In this document: positions 35,031 to 44,094 of the stretch, one piece after another
Position numbering within the stretch: position 1 is the first letter of the stretch
Layout: each line of letters starts with the position of its first letter
Source: RHLJ01 sp965222205
GTDB lineage: Bacteria > Bacteroidota > Rhodothermia > Balneolales > Balneolaceae
Length of the DNA stretch: 64,000 nt
Assembly (NCBI GenBank): GCA_965222205.1
Contig: OZ244932.1
Location: forward strand, 2,852,001 to 2,916,000
Direction: 5' to 3'
The notes under the pieces: generated by a model
Databases searched by the model: none
What the model was told of the DNA's origin: nothing
Seen by the model: the letters and a program-made list of their open reading frames with translations, nothing else
Translations under genes and position numbers: made by a program

Positions 35031-36059
35031 ATGAAAAGACTATTTCTTTGTGCAACTATACTGCTTGCAACTACAACCTTAACTTTTGCCCAGTGGTCGT
35101 CCGGCCGACCTGATGGTCATGCTCCTATTCAGGTGATGGGCGATCACACGCATACTAAAGGTGAAATCATGTTTTCATACCGATTTATGCTTATGAATAT
35201 GGATGGAAATGGAGATGGAACGGATGAAATTTCCAATGCCAGTTTACTTCGTCCGAATGGTGGTGCGTATATGGTCGCTCCCGAAACAATGCCTATGAAA
35301 ATGCACATGCTGGGCGCTATGTATGCCGTTTCCAATGATCTTACTTTAATGCTAATGCTCCCTTATCAGTCATCTGAGATGGACCATATCACAGCTGTGG
35401 GTGGAGCTTTCACTACCGAATCTTCCGGTTTGGGAGACATCAAACTTTCCGGAATGTACAACGTGTATGCGGAAGGAAGATCCAAATCCCATGTTCAGCT
35501 AGGTATTAGCCTGCCTACGGGTTCCATTGAAGAGAAAGATGTAAACCCAATGAGTAATGGAAATGAAGTTACCCTTCCTTATCCAATGCAAATTGGTTCT
35601 GGTACTTTTGATTTACTACCGGCAATTACTTACCTCGCTCAAACCGATGATTTATCATTCGGGACTCAACTAAAGGGAGTAATTCGTTTAGGTGAGAATG
35701 ATCAGGATTATAGCTTTGGAAACCGGTTAGGCTTTACGAACTGGTTGGGCTATAAGCTATCTGATATATTTAGCCCACAACTAAGCCTCACATTTTTAAG
35801 CTGGGGAGATATCAGCGGTGAAAGTCCTGATCTTGCTATGGCTAATGCAAATGATGTGGTTCACACTGTTGATCCTGACCTTAAATCTGGTTCAAGGCTA
35901 GATCTTGGATTGGGGCTAAACATTCAGGGACCAGAAGGACCACTGCACGATTTACGCTTTGGAATAAACTATGATCTTCCAATTTATCAAAACCTGGATG
36001 GACCTCAAATGTGGAACAAAGGAATCCTTACCTTTGGGCTGCAATACACAATACACTAG
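35031..36059 (+). CDS. Outer-membrane transporter-like beta-barrel protein
   Basis: A 342-residue exported protein: signal MKRLFLCATILLATTTLTFA, then a Gly/His/Met-rich stretch (GDHTHTKGEIMFSYRFM and MDGNGDG). The rest is alternating beta sequence ending ILTFGLQYTIH, like an outer-membrane barrel. Met/His richness and its position between metal genes suggest a copper-related outer-membrane channel, which is inference. ATG 35031 gives the signal peptide; an upstream ATG at 34989 would add 14 residues. It precedes the SCO and PCu(A)C genes. Confidence 0.7.
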   Translation: MKRLFLCATILLATTTLTFAQWSSGRPDGHAPIQVMGDHTHTKGEIMFSYRFMLMNMDGNGDGTDEISNASLLRPNGGAYMVAPETMPMKMHMLGAMYAVSNDLTLMLMLPYQSSEMDHITAVGGAFTTESSGLGDIKLSGMYNVYAEGRSKSHVQLGISLPTGSIEEKDVNPMSNGNEVTLPYPMQIGSGTFDLLPAITYLAQTDDLSFGTQLKGVIRLGENDQDYSFGNRLGFTNWLGYKLSDIFSPQLSLTFLSWGDISGESPDLAMANANDVVHTVDPDLKSGSRLDLGLGLNIQGPEGPLHDLRFGINYDLPIYQNLDGPQMWNKGILTFGLQYTIH

Positions 36060-36083
36060 GTGTAAATTCCAATATTCGAATTT

Positions 36084-36132
36084 CAAATAACAAGCATTTC
36101 TGGTTTTAGATTTAGAAATTGTTTGTTATTTG
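36084..36132. repeat. Intergenic inverted repeat
   Basis: CAAATAACAA (36084-36093) and TTGTTATTTG (36123-36132) are a perfect 10-bp pair, followed by T-rich sequence. It lies between the outer-membrane protein gene and SCO and could act as a weak terminator. Confidence 0.5.
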
Positions 36133-36163
36133 ATTTTTGAGATTTTTTAACCCCGAATTTTAG

Positions 36164-36751
36164 GTGCCAACATTGCGTACATTTCATATTATCCTTTTTG
36201 CCTCCGTTTTATTTATCGGTTGTCAATCCGAACCAAAAGTAATAGATGACCTCAGCGACACATCCTTTCAGCTTTTGAATCAGGACAGTGTTGCGGTGAC
36301 TTTCCCCGATGATTACCAGGGTAAATATGTGGTAATGGGTTTCGTTTACACCAATTGCCCGGATATTTGCCCACTCATCACCCAAAACCTGATTAAAATT
36401 CAGCGGGAACTTGGTTACCCGGAAGATGTTCACTTTCTCGGGGTTACTTTTGATCCTAAGCGTGATACGCCTTCTGTGTTATCAGATTACAAACAGGTTT
36501 TCAAGTTAGATGATAACTTCGATTTCTTAACGGGCGATTCAGAAACTATCAGCGCGTTTATGGACAGCGTTCGGGTACGAAGCCAGGTTTCCCTGACAAC
36601 AACAACCAATGATGGAAAAGAAATTTACTTTATGAATCATTCTGATAAAATTATGGTGCTTGATCCAAAATCCAGAGTAATAATTGAATACGGAGGTAGT
36701 ATGCCGCAGGTTCCTAATCTTATAATCGAAGACTTTCAGTCACTAAGATGA
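36164..36751 (+). CDS. SCO-family protein (copper delivery/redox)
   Basis: The 195-residue protein has a lipoprotein signal (Cys20), a thioredoxin-like fold and the copper site CPDIC (Cys65 and Cys69) plus a conserved His near 159 in FMNHSDKIMVLD. It thus has the full Cys-Cys-His set for Cu(I)/Cu(II) binding. SCO proteins mature the CuA centre of cytochrome c oxidase. The start is GTG 36164 (TTG 36173 is a possible alternative). Its stop overlaps the next start by 4 bp. Confidence 0.93.
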   Translation: MPTLRTFHIILFASVLFIGCQSEPKVIDDLSDTSFQLLNQDSVAVTFPDDYQGKYVVMGFVYTNCPDICPLITQNLIKIQRELGYPEDVHFLGVTFDPKRDTPSVLSDYKQVFKLDDNFDFLTGDSETISAFMDSVRVRSQVSLTTTTNDGKEIYFMNHSDKIMVLDPKSRVIIEYGGSMPQVPNLIIEDFQSLR

Positions 36752-37194
36752 AAACATTCCCCTTTTTAACGATCTCGCTTTTTTTGCTTTTTGGATGTAT
36801 TCAATCTGATAAAAGTGCTCCTTCCGGAACCATTAAAATAACTGATGGATGGGTTCGTCCCGGTAAATCCGGTATGATGAGTGCCGCTTACTTTAATCTT
36901 AGAAATGAAACTTCAACTACTGATACTCTTCTTAGTATTTCCTCTGATGTGACTTCCACTACGCAAATTCACGAATCTTATGAGACGGAAGATGGATTGA
37001 TGGGTATGAGAGAACAACCTTTTGTAGCACTTCCGAAAGGTGAAACTGTCGCTTTCAAACAAGGTGGACTTCATGTGATGATCATCCAACCTGAGCGTGA
37101 CTTAGCTGAAGGTGATAGTGTAGCGTTTACACTTCAGTTTTCATCTTCAAATGATCTGGAGATTTCACTTCCTGTAAAAACTTCCGGAAAATAA
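36748..37194 (+). CDS. PCu(A)C-family periplasmic copper chaperone
   Basis: A 148-residue lipoprotein (lipobox FGC, Cys17) with a cupredoxin-like fold. His75, Met87, His109 and Met111 fit the H-X(11)-M-X(21)-HxM copper site of PCu(A)C (DUF461) proteins. It carries Cu(I) to cytochrome oxidase, often working with SCO. It is translationally coupled to the SCO gene (ATGA overlap). Confidence 0.93.
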   Translation: MKTFPFLTISLFLLFGCIQSDKSAPSGTIKITDGWVRPGKSGMMSAAYFNLRNETSTTDTLLSISSDVTSTTQIHESYETEDGLMGMREQPFVALPKGETVAFKQGGLHVMIIQPERDLAEGDSVAFTLQFSSSNDLEISLPVKTSGK

Positions 37195-37240
37195 GTCATC
37201 CTTGTAGAAGTCAGATAACCCTGAAAGGTTTCAACATCAA

Positions 37241-37284
37241 TAGCCTCGGGGTTAACGTTTAAAAAGAAACCAACCCCGAGGCTA
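37241..37284. terminator. Perfect 13-bp inverted repeat, bidirectional terminator-like
   Basis: TAGCCTCGGGGTT (37241-37253) pairs exactly with 37272-37284 around an A-rich 18-base loop. It lies between the convergent PCu(A)C and DUF411 genes. Confidence 0.55.
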
Positions 37285-37291
37285 AGTATAT

Positions 37292-37310
37292 TCAACTCTG
37301 TTGGAGTTGA
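37292..37310. terminator. Second inverted repeat
   Basis: TCAACTC and GAGTTGA pair around TGTTG, flanked by A/T-rich TATA sequences. It sits 8 bases after the larger hairpin, making a tandem pair between converging genes. Confidence 0.5.
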
Positions 37311-37334
37311 GTATAACTATTAAAGTCGGATTGG

Positions 37335-37826
37335 TTAGTGTGACGCGAATACCGTGGTAGATCCGTCCTTGGCAATTAAAAGAACATCGTAATTATCTGG
37401 TTCACGTCCTGGAACCTCCATTCCAGGTGAACCTATTGGCATACCCGGAACTGTTAAACCAATGGCATCAGGTCTTTCCTTCAATAAGCGCTGAACATCT
37501 TCTATTGGAACATGACCTTCTACAATATAACCATCTACTAGCGCAGTGTGGCAAGATGCCATCTCTCTGCTGATTCCATTTTCTGCTTTAATTTCGCCAA
37601 GGTTTGGAACTGGCTTTTCAATTACTGCAAATTCTGCTTCATTCATATGATCAGCCCATTTAGTGCAACACTGGCAGCCTTCATTCTTGTACATCACTAC
37701 TTCCAGTTTTCCTTCCTCTGCTTCAGCAACTTGCTGATCTTGCTTCTCACCACCGGACAGAAAAAGTGCCGCTGCAAAACCCACAGTAAAGAGAAGTCCA
37801 ACTATTAAAATCTTATTGTTTGTCAT
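37335..37826 (-). CDS. DUF411 metal-binding protein
   Basis: A 163-residue protein with an N-terminal membrane anchor or signal (about 7-24) and a DUF411 domain. The motif MYKNEGCQCCTKWADHM holds Cys51, Cys53 and Cys54, and further Cys and His occur in ASCHTALVDGYIVEGHVP, ending with VPGMPIGSPGMEVPG. DUF411 proteins bind copper or other soft metals. It converges on the SCO/PCu(A)C operon, fitting a copper-handling region. Confidence 0.9.
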   Translation of the reverse strand: MTNNKILIVGLLFTVGFAAALFLSGGEKQDQQVAEAEEGKLEVVMYKNEGCQCCTKWADHMNEAEFAVIEKPVPNLGEIKAENGISREMASCHTALVDGYIVEGHVPIEDVQRLLKERPDAIGLTVPGMPIGSPGMEVPGREPDNYDVLLIAKDGSTTVFASH

Positions 37827-37964
37827 GGATAATTAATTTCATTCAGGATTTGTTTAAAGATAGGAATCATTTACTGAGTAACCTTATTTTGGATGAAAAA
37901 AGAAAAAAGTCTTTACAATTTCTATCAAATAATCATTATTTCCGACTAACATAAAAGCAATTCA

Positions 37965-38342
37965 ATGAGTTCACCGAATAAAATTCTTGCCCTTGCTGGC
38001 TTTTTAATGGCACTGGCCGTAGCCCTGGGAGCGTTTGGAGCGCATGCGCTGGAAACTGTTCTAAGCCCTGAACGGCTCCAAACCTGGGAAACTGCTGTAC
38101 AGTATCAAGTCTGGAATGCCCTGGGAGTGGTTTTGATGGTTCTGACTGGAAAATCGTTTATGGTGGATATAAAAGTGTCAACCATTCTTTTACTGTTTGG
38201 TATTTTAATATTCTCAGGGAGCTTGTATACGCTGTGTCTTACCAATGTTGGATGGTTTGGTGCCATTACTCCCATCGGGGGAATACTTTTTATTGTTGGA
38301 TGGAGTTTATTTGGATGGAAAATGATAACGCTCAAAAAGTGA
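37965..38342 (+). CDS. DUF423 membrane protein
   Basis: A 125-residue protein with four hydrophobic helices and the DUF423 pattern (ALAGFLMALAVALGAFGAHAL, then RLQTWETAVQYQVWNALG). It is an inner-membrane protein of unknown role. The next gene starts 1 bp after its stop, so they are likely co-transcribed. Confidence 0.93.
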   Translation: MSSPNKILALAGFLMALAVALGAFGAHALETVLSPERLQTWETAVQYQVWNALGVVLMVLTGKSFMVDIKVSTILLLFGILIFSGSLYTLCLTNVGWFGAITPIGGILFIVGWSLFGWKMITLKK

Positions 38343-38343
38343 T

Positions 38344-38691
38344 ATGAGAACCCAAATTATTTTCGTTTTTCTGCTTTTTTCTGCCTGTTCAGTATTTGAC
38401 AACGAACAGAACATCTCCAACTCGGATGTGATTGCAACAGCAAACGACCCCATTTTTTCTATACTAAATAGATCTGAGAAGCCAATTATTTATTTAGTTA
38501 TCGAAACAAATACAGCAAACGTTATAGATCTGGCTGATCCATGCGAGGAGTTTACTCCTAATCTTGCGCCAAAAAGTAATTCCCAAATACATTATTCCGA
38601 TATAGCAGGATATGAAAAAGGAGCAGAATCTGTTTGGTTTATGTGGACAGATTGCAGAGGTTCAGGAGATTCAAAAACTATTAAACTGTAA
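38344..38691 (+). CDS. Hypothetical lipoprotein
   Basis: A 115-residue protein with a lipoprotein signal (LFSAC, Cys15). The mature part holds two Cys (ADPCEEF and TDCRGSG) that could form a disulfide and a Ser/Asp-rich sequence. No family recognised. It follows DUF423 directly and precedes the DUF427 gene by 17 bp. Confidence 0.65.
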   Translation: MRTQIIFVFLLFSACSVFDNEQNISNSDVIATANDPIFSILNRSEKPIIYLVIETNTANVIDLADPCEEFTPNLAPKSNSQIHYSDIAGYEKGAESVWFMWTDCRGSGDSKTIKL

Positions 38692-38708
38692 TTCAAGCCT
38701 ATATTATT

Positions 38709-38990
38709 ATGAAAGCAATCTGGAATGATAAAGTACTTGCCGAAAGCGACAAAACCATTGTAGTTGAGAATAATCATTACTTCCCCGCCGACTCCATCAA
38801 TAAAGAGTTTTTTGTTGAATCAGATCACCAATCCACCTGCCCATGGAAAGGGCTGGCCAGTTATTATTCCATTCAGGTTGATGGCGAGACCAACCCCAAC
38901 GCTGCCTGGTATTATCCCGAGCCGAAAGATGCAGCTAAACAAATCAAGGATCATGTCGCTTTCTGGAAGGGTGTTGAAGTAACTGAATGA
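38709..38990 (+). CDS. DUF427 domain protein
   Basis: A 93-residue protein of the DUF427 family: KAIWNDKVLAESDKTIVVENN then YFPADSI, STCPWKGLASYYSIQVDG and AWYYPEP. These are compact beta-barrel proteins of unknown function. The conserved CPWKG and YYPEP motifs are all present. Confidence 0.93.
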   Translation: MKAIWNDKVLAESDKTIVVENNHYFPADSINKEFFVESDHQSTCPWKGLASYYSIQVDGETNPNAAWYYPEPKDAAKQIKDHVAFWKGVEVTE

Positions 38991-39116
38991 CTACTTTCTT
39001 CACAAACTATTCATAAATCTTCGTTACAGTTAAGAGGTGTAGTTCGCTCATCTTCACATAATCTTCATAAAACTCTGGTTTATTTGGATCGAATCTAAAT
39101 ATTTGAGTTTTACTAC

Positions 39117-41402
39117 GTGAATTTGATAAAGAACTTCCTTCTGGGAAGTATTTTTTTTGCTGCCAATTTGAGTGTACAGGCTCAATCAACTTCTTCGCTT
39201 CTTGGGGAAATTGTATCTGAGAAGGGAGCCCCTGTTGCTGAGGCGAATATTTACCTCAGCGCATCAAAATGGGCTATTTCTAATCAAAACGGTTCTTTCG
39301 AAATTGAGTCGCTTCCTCAGGGTGAATACACTGTAAAAGTGAGTCGTGTTGGTTTTCAATCAGTTTCTAAAACTGTAGAAATTCAAGAAAACAGGAACAC
39401 ATTTATTGAAATTGTTTTAGATGAAATTATCTATGAATCCGGTTCCGCAGTAGTTACTGCAACGCGCACAGTTCAGGATATTGAAGATGTTCCCATCGCC
39501 ATAGATGTTATTTCTGAGGAAGAAATTCAGTATTCAGGTTCAACGAATCTAAAAGACATCCTGCTTGAACAGGCAGGGATTTCTCTTTCTCCCAATGAAG
39601 GAAATGCAATCCAGGTACAGGGCTTTGAATCGGACTACACACTCATACTTATCGATGGTCAGCCCTTGGTTGGTCGGGTTCGGGGCGCCATGGATATAAG
39701 CAGGATCAACACCTCCAACATTCAGCAAATTGAAATTGTAAAGGGTCCATCATCGGCTTTATGGGGTAGTGATGCACTAGCAGGCGTGATCAACATCATT
39801 ACAAAAAAGCCTGATGAAGCTATTTCCGGAAATGCATTTACCCAATACGGATCCCGTGCAAGCTACAATGGTGGAGCAAATATTTCGTTCACCAAAAATA
39901 AGCTTACCGGTAACGCTGGATTTGTTATAGATGGCAGTGAAGGTTTTGACCTGGATGAGGATGAGTTTGGACAAAATCAAAACCCCTATGACAACTTCAC
40001 CATTAATTCATCACTTAATTACAAGTTTTCTGATCTTACATCGCTTAGTGCATCCGGCCGGTATTACAAAAATAATTTTTCCGGGCTCACTATCGCTTCT
40101 GTGCAGGGTCAGCAACTTGGAGTGGGCGAAGACGGTTGGCAGGATGACTTATCTTTTCAGCTACAGTTTGATACTTCACCCTTCTCGCGGTTTCAAACTT
40201 CAGCAAATTTTTATTCAACTATTTATGAAGACTATTCAGAAACGGTTTTTGAAGATCCGGCTTTTGAGAATGTCACAAATAATAACCAACAGGGATTTAA
40301 CAAGGTAGAAATACAGAATAATTACACGTGGCTGAATAACCATATTTCTACATTTGGTGGCGGTTTTACCTCAGAGTTTGTGGAGGCAGAGCGCTACGAG
40401 GGAAGAAGAAATCAGAACGGTGCTTTCCTTTTTGCCCAACACCAGTTTCTTGTTGGTGAAAGGCTGAATATAGTTGCCGGTGCTCGTCTTGATAATCACT
40501 CTTCCTATAATTCCTATTTGAGTCCAAAGCTTTCATTGAGATATGAAATTTTTGAACATCTGGCTTTTAAAGTATCCGCAGGAAAAGGATTCAAAGCGCC
40601 GGATTTCAGAACCTTATATCTGGATTTTGATAATGCCGGAAGCGGATACCTTATTTACGGAGTTAAAAATATTGGCGCTCAATTAGATTCCTTTGAGAGT
40701 CAGGGCTTAATCCGACAATATTTTATAAATCCTGATTTAAGCACTGATTTAGACCCGGAGTATTCCACCGCCTACAATATGGGTTTTTCGTTCAAGACCT
40801 CAGATTCCAGATTGACAAGCAACATCAATTTATTCCGAAATAATGCCCAAAATCTGATTGAAGCGGTCGAGATAGCTGAGCTTACGAATAACAATACCAT
40901 TTTTGGATATATAAATATTAATAAGGCACAGACTCAGGGCATTGAATCTGATCTGAGTTACTTTGTTATTAATGATTTACAGATTTCATTGGGTTATCAA
41001 TATCTGGATGCTATTCAAATTGCTGAAGAGCCCAGAACAATCATTGAAAATGGTCAGGTTGTTACCAAAGATGTTGAGTATGAAATACCACTTACTAAAC
41101 GCCCAAAGCATTCCGGCTCAGTAAAATTATTCTACGAAGAGCCCTTTTTTGGTACTCAGATTTCTCTCCGCGGAGTACTTAAAAGCGAATATTTCTTTAA
41201 TGATAGCAACGCAAACAGAAATGCTGATAGTAATGAGTTTACCGATGCATACAGCATCTGGAATATTTCATTATCAAAACAATTTACAACCAATATCCGG
41301 GCTCAGGCCGGGGTAAACAATGTGTTCAATTACACGAATCCTGAATTTTTGAGGTACCAGCCCGGGATCTCTTTTTTCACAAAAATTTTATTTGAATTCT
41401 AA
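39117..41402 (+). CDS. TonB-dependent receptor (likely heme/iron)
   Basis: The 761-residue protein starts at GTG 39117 with a signal peptide. A CarboxypepD_reg-like domain follows (about 29-108: GEIVSEKGAPVAEANIYLS). Then come a plug domain (about 118-225: VIDVISEEEIQYSG, GVINIITKKPDE) and a 22-stranded barrel ending FFTKILFEF. It imports a ligand across the outer membrane with TonB energy. The HmuY gene 20 bp downstream points to heme as the ligand. No TonB box is asserted. Confidence 0.95.
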   Translation: MNLIKNFLLGSIFFAANLSVQAQSTSSLLGEIVSEKGAPVAEANIYLSASKWAISNQNGSFEIESLPQGEYTVKVSRVGFQSVSKTVEIQENRNTFIEIVLDEIIYESGSAVVTATRTVQDIEDVPIAIDVISEEEIQYSGSTNLKDILLEQAGISLSPNEGNAIQVQGFESDYTLILIDGQPLVGRVRGAMDISRINTSNIQQIEIVKGPSSALWGSDALAGVINIITKKPDEAISGNAFTQYGSRASYNGGANISFTKNKLTGNAGFVIDGSEGFDLDEDEFGQNQNPYDNFTINSSLNYKFSDLTSLSASGRYYKNNFSGLTIASVQGQQLGVGEDGWQDDLSFQLQFDTSPFSRFQTSANFYSTIYEDYSETVFEDPAFENVTNNNQQGFNKVEIQNNYTWLNNHISTFGGGFTSEFVEAERYEGRRNQNGAFLFAQHQFLVGERLNIVAGARLDNHSSYNSYLSPKLSLRYEIFEHLAFKVSAGKGFKAPDFRTLYLDFDNAGSGYLIYGVKNIGAQLDSFESQGLIRQYFINPDLSTDLDPEYSTAYNMGFSFKTSDSRLTSNINLFRNNAQNLIEAVEIAELTNNNTIFGYININKAQTQGIESDLSYFVINDLQISLGYQYLDAIQIAEEPRTIIENGQVVTKDVEYEIPLTKRPKHSGSVKLFYEEPFFGTQISLRGVLKSEYFFNDSNANRNADSNEFTDAYSIWNISLSKQFTTNIRAQAGVNNVFNYTNPEFLRYQPGISFFTKILFEF

Positions 41403-41422
41403 AATCAAACCTAAAAAATACA

Positions 41423-42028
41423 ATGCGAAATAACGTACTAACCCTATTCATCTTAATGATTGCAGTACTTTTTACTGCCTGTGACGATAACAACTCTAAA
41501 GACACGTTTACCGGAGAATTTGAAACTGCGTCTGATATTCAGGCAGGAACAAACGGCTTCACTTTCTACAATCTTTCAAGTGGAGAGATGGTTGCTGATT
41601 CTAACTCAACCAACTGGGACATTGGCTTCAAAGATGCCGGATTCGAAATCTTTATAATTACAAACGGCGGTGTTCGTGGTCCTGGTAACGGAGGCGCCGT
41701 ACTTCTCGATGTGGCTTTTGATGAGATTTTGGAAGTGCCCGCTAACGACCAGTTTAATGTTGAGGCAGATGGCGAGTATGCGGTTAATCCAGCTCCGGGT
41801 GGATGGTGGATTTACACCGGCGAAAACCCTGCTTATGAAGCAAATCATGCTGTATTGCCTAAAACTCCTCATACTATTCTGGTACGAACTGCTAATGGCG
41901 GCTATGCTAAAATTGAAGTGGTGAGTTATTATGAAGGAAACCCGGACACTTCATCCCCGGAATTTGTTGACCTGAGAACCCGGCCTGAATCAGGATACTT
42001 CACTTTTAAATATGAAGTAATCAACTGA
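41423..42028 (+). CDS. HmuY-family heme-binding lipoprotein
   Basis: A 201-residue lipoprotein (FTACDDN, Cys20) of the HmuY fold: FTFYNLSSGEMVADSNSTNWDIGF, then GGWWIYTGENPAYEANHAVLPKTPHTILVRTANGGYAKIEVVSYY and FTFKYEVIN. HmuY proteins capture heme at the cell surface and pass it to the TonB receptor. The neighbouring receptor supports this role. Heme-binding residues vary and are not fixed here. Confidence 0.93.
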   Translation: MRNNVLTLFILMIAVLFTACDDNNSKDTFTGEFETASDIQAGTNGFTFYNLSSGEMVADSNSTNWDIGFKDAGFEIFIITNGGVRGPGNGGAVLLDVAFDEILEVPANDQFNVEADGEYAVNPAPGGWWIYTGENPAYEANHAVLPKTPHTILVRTANGGYAKIEVVSYYEGNPDTSSPEFVDLRTRPESGYFTFKYEVIN

Positions 42029-42047
42029 TCGGTTTTATCTTGCGAAC

Positions 42048-42083
42048 AAAGGCAGCAGGTTTTTTTACTTGTTGCCTTTTTTT
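42048..42083 (+). terminator. Intrinsic terminator after HmuY
   Basis: AAAGGCAGCAGG pairs (with wobble) with CTTGTTGCCTTT around a T-rich loop and is followed by a run of T. It lies 19 bp after the hmuY stop. Confidence 0.75.
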
Positions 42084-42138
42084 GTGCAATACATTTCATT
42101 GAGGGAGGAACGCTTTTCTAACCTCAAATTACTTAAGC

Positions 42139-42636
42139 ATGAAAAAAATAATATTTCTGTGTTTGATTGGGATTCTTAGTTATCAAACCAGCTACGCCCA
42201 GAACGAAATTGCCAGAGAACGAGCTTCTCTGAGGGGACTCCAGGAACTTGGTATTGTTGTGAATGTGGAAAAACCAATGGGACTAAGCCACGAATCTCTG
42301 AATACAAGTCTGATACGAAAAGCTATTATCGAAAACTTTGAAGGCTTACCCATTACCATACTTACTGATAGAACACTGCGACAATCGGATGAATTTCCAA
42401 TTCTTCATGTGCATGTGAATATTATGCGGGCTTCCAATCAAACGTATCCTTTTTCTATCGAAATGAACTTTTATCAACCGGTGAAACTGGTACTGAACAG
42501 AGACTTGCAAACGATGGCATCTACCTGGAATAAAGGACAGGTTGGGGTTGTATCAGCAAATATGATACACGTTATTGCTGCCGAAGCCGTGAATGCCAGC
42601 AATTTATTTAAAGACGAATTCGAAGAGGTTAATTAA
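42139..42636 (+). CDS. Hypothetical exported protein
   Basis: A 165-residue protein with a cleavable signal ending at about residue 21 (SYAQ). The mature sequence is mixed alpha/beta (ERASLRGLQELGIVVNVE, then PITILTDRTLR and ILHVHVNIMRAS). I recognise no family; it is somewhat like accessory outer-membrane or lipoprotein-transport proteins. It overlaps the following MmcQ/YjbR gene (TAATG). Confidence 0.7.
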   Translation: MKKIIFLCLIGILSYQTSYAQNEIARERASLRGLQELGIVVNVEKPMGLSHESLNTSLIRKAIIENFEGLPITILTDRTLRQSDEFPILHVHVNIMRASNQTYPFSIEMNFYQPVKLVLNRDLQTMASTWNKGQVGVVSANMIHVIAAEAVNASNLFKDEFEEVN

Positions 42637-42992
42637 TGAATATTGAAGAGTTTCGTAATTATTGTCTTTCCTTTCCCGGTGTTACTGAAGGCTTACCTTT
42701 TGGTGATGATACTCTGGTGTATAAAGTAATGGGTAAAATATTCGCGCTTACCGGAGTCGATGATTTTGAATTCATCAACTTAAAATGCGACCCAGATCGT
42801 GCCATAATCCTGAGGGAGCAACATGAAGAAATAAAACCGGGCTGGCATATGAATAAGACACATTGGAATTCGGTATATCCTGATGGTATGCTCGATGATG
42901 AATTCATTATGGAATTAATTGCCCATTCGTATGAGCTCATCGTAGAAAGTCTTCCTAAAAAGAAAAAAGAAGAGCTTAAGAGTCTGAAGTGA
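42636..42992 (+). CDS. MmcQ/YjbR-family protein
   Basis: The 118-residue protein has the MmcQ/YjbR fold: RNYCLSFPGVTEGLPFGDDTLVYKVMGKIFAL then KCDPDRAIILREQHEEIKPGWHMNKTHWNSVYPDG. Members resemble a DNA-binding fold (CyaY-like), but their role is unproven. The start overlaps the upstream stop by one base. The 3' end overlaps the convergent DUF6787 gene by 17 bp. Confidence 0.93.
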   Translation: MNIEEFRNYCLSFPGVTEGLPFGDDTLVYKVMGKIFALTGVDDFEFINLKCDPDRAIILREQHEEIKPGWHMNKTHWNSVYPDGMLDDEFIMELIAHSYELIVESLPKKKKEELKSLK

Positions 42993-43299
42993 TTTCTTTT
43001 CTTTTACCAGGTACAAAGCGCCCAAATGTTTTCTTGAGAAACCACCAGAAAAATTTACGCTGACCAAATAAAGTTCCGTAAATAATAAGCAGCAGATTGT
43101 AGAGCGGAAGGATGGTAACCAGCCATATAAGAATTCTAAGCCATAATGGTAGATCTGGGGTAACTCCTAATATACTGAATACAAAATCCTTAGCATACAT
43201 AGCGGTAAAACCGGTACAGGAAAATACAATTAGTATTATGATTACCTGCCAGTTGCTTTCAATTTGCCAGCGTTTTTTTAGTCGATCAAATATGTTCAT
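42976..43299 (-). CDS. DUF6787-like membrane protein
   Basis: A 107-residue protein with two membrane helices (about 19-41 and 53-75) and a motif TPDLPLWLRILIWLV, then YGTLFGQRKFFWWFLKK, which resembles the DUF6787 family of short Bacteroidota proteins. The basic C-terminus is cytoplasmic. Its 3' end overlaps the MmcQ gene. Confidence 0.78.
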   Translation of the reverse strand: MNIFDRLKKRWQIESNWQVIIILIVFSCTGFTAMYAKDFVFSILGVTPDLPLWLRILIWLVTILPLYNLLLIIYGTLFGQRKFFWWFLKKTFGRFVPGKRKEITSDS

Positions 43300-43479
43300 T
43301 CAGGGAAATTTAAAACTTTGAAAATACAGGATTAATGACTTTTATAAAGTTAATCCTTGTCAATTTAATCTGCTTATCAAAAACTAAACCATCAGAAATA
43401 GGTTGCAATTCCATGTTGGGGGGAGTAGTTTCCGCTAAATTTGGAAGGATTTTGAGTTACTTAAAATTACGGGTTAAGA

Positions 43480-44094
43480 ATGCGTAAATATGTTATGGAA
43501 GCCATCGGCGCGTTTTTCCTAACGTTGGCGATGGGGCTTACCGGGGATGCCTTTGGAATAGGCCTGATGTTGGCAGCATTGGTATATGCAGGTATGCATA
43601 TATCGGGAGCGCATTATAATCCCGCTGTTTCCTTCGCGTATTTTATCCGTAGAAAAATTTCTTTCAACACATTCTCAGGTTACCTGACCAGCCAGATCTT
43701 AGGAGCATTTGCATCTGCAGGTGTAATTCTGTTTCTATCAAAAAATGTTTTTTATGTGGAGCCTCCCGCTTCGACTGATATTTATCAACAGGGAATTGTG
43801 GAATTACTCCTCACCTTTGTGCTAGTGCTTACCTATTTAAATGTGACCACCTCTAAAGTTCTTGCCTCGAATAAAGGCTATGGTTTGGCTATTGGTTTTG
43901 TATTAACAGGGATGATTTTACTTGGAGAAGGAATTTCAGGCTCAGTATTCAATCCAGGCATTTCTATTGGGGTTGCTGCAGTCGATTTTCTGGCAACTCA
44001 GGGTGGCTCTTTTAAATATATTCCGTTGTATACACTGGCTCCAATTGCGGGGGCCTCACTTGCTGCGCTGGTTCACCAGTACCTTAACGATTAG
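43480..44094 (+). CDS. Aquaporin/MIP-family channel
   Basis: The 204-residue protein has six membrane segments. It carries an NPA box (HYNPAVSF, Asn47) and a second box altered to NPG (FNPGISIG, about residue 159). It conducts water or small solutes, probably across the inner membrane. The length is short for MIP proteins, and the NPA-to-NPG change in the second half may alter selectivity. Its end overlaps the convergent kinase gene by 11 bp. Confidence 0.9.
   Translation: MRKYVMEAIGAFFLTLAMGLTGDAFGIGLMLAALVYAGMHISGAHYNPAVSFAYFIRRKISFNTFSGYLTSQILGAFASAGVILFLSKNVFYVEPPASTDIYQQGIVELLLTFVLVLTYLNVTTSKVLASNKGYGLAIGFVLTGMILLGEGISGSVFNPGISIGVAAVDFLATQGGSFKYIPLYTLAPIAGASLAALVHQYLND

Noticed and set aside
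39000..39116. Riboswitch before the TonB receptor
   Set aside because: The short leader shows no cobalamin or other riboswitch core, and HmuY indicates heme.
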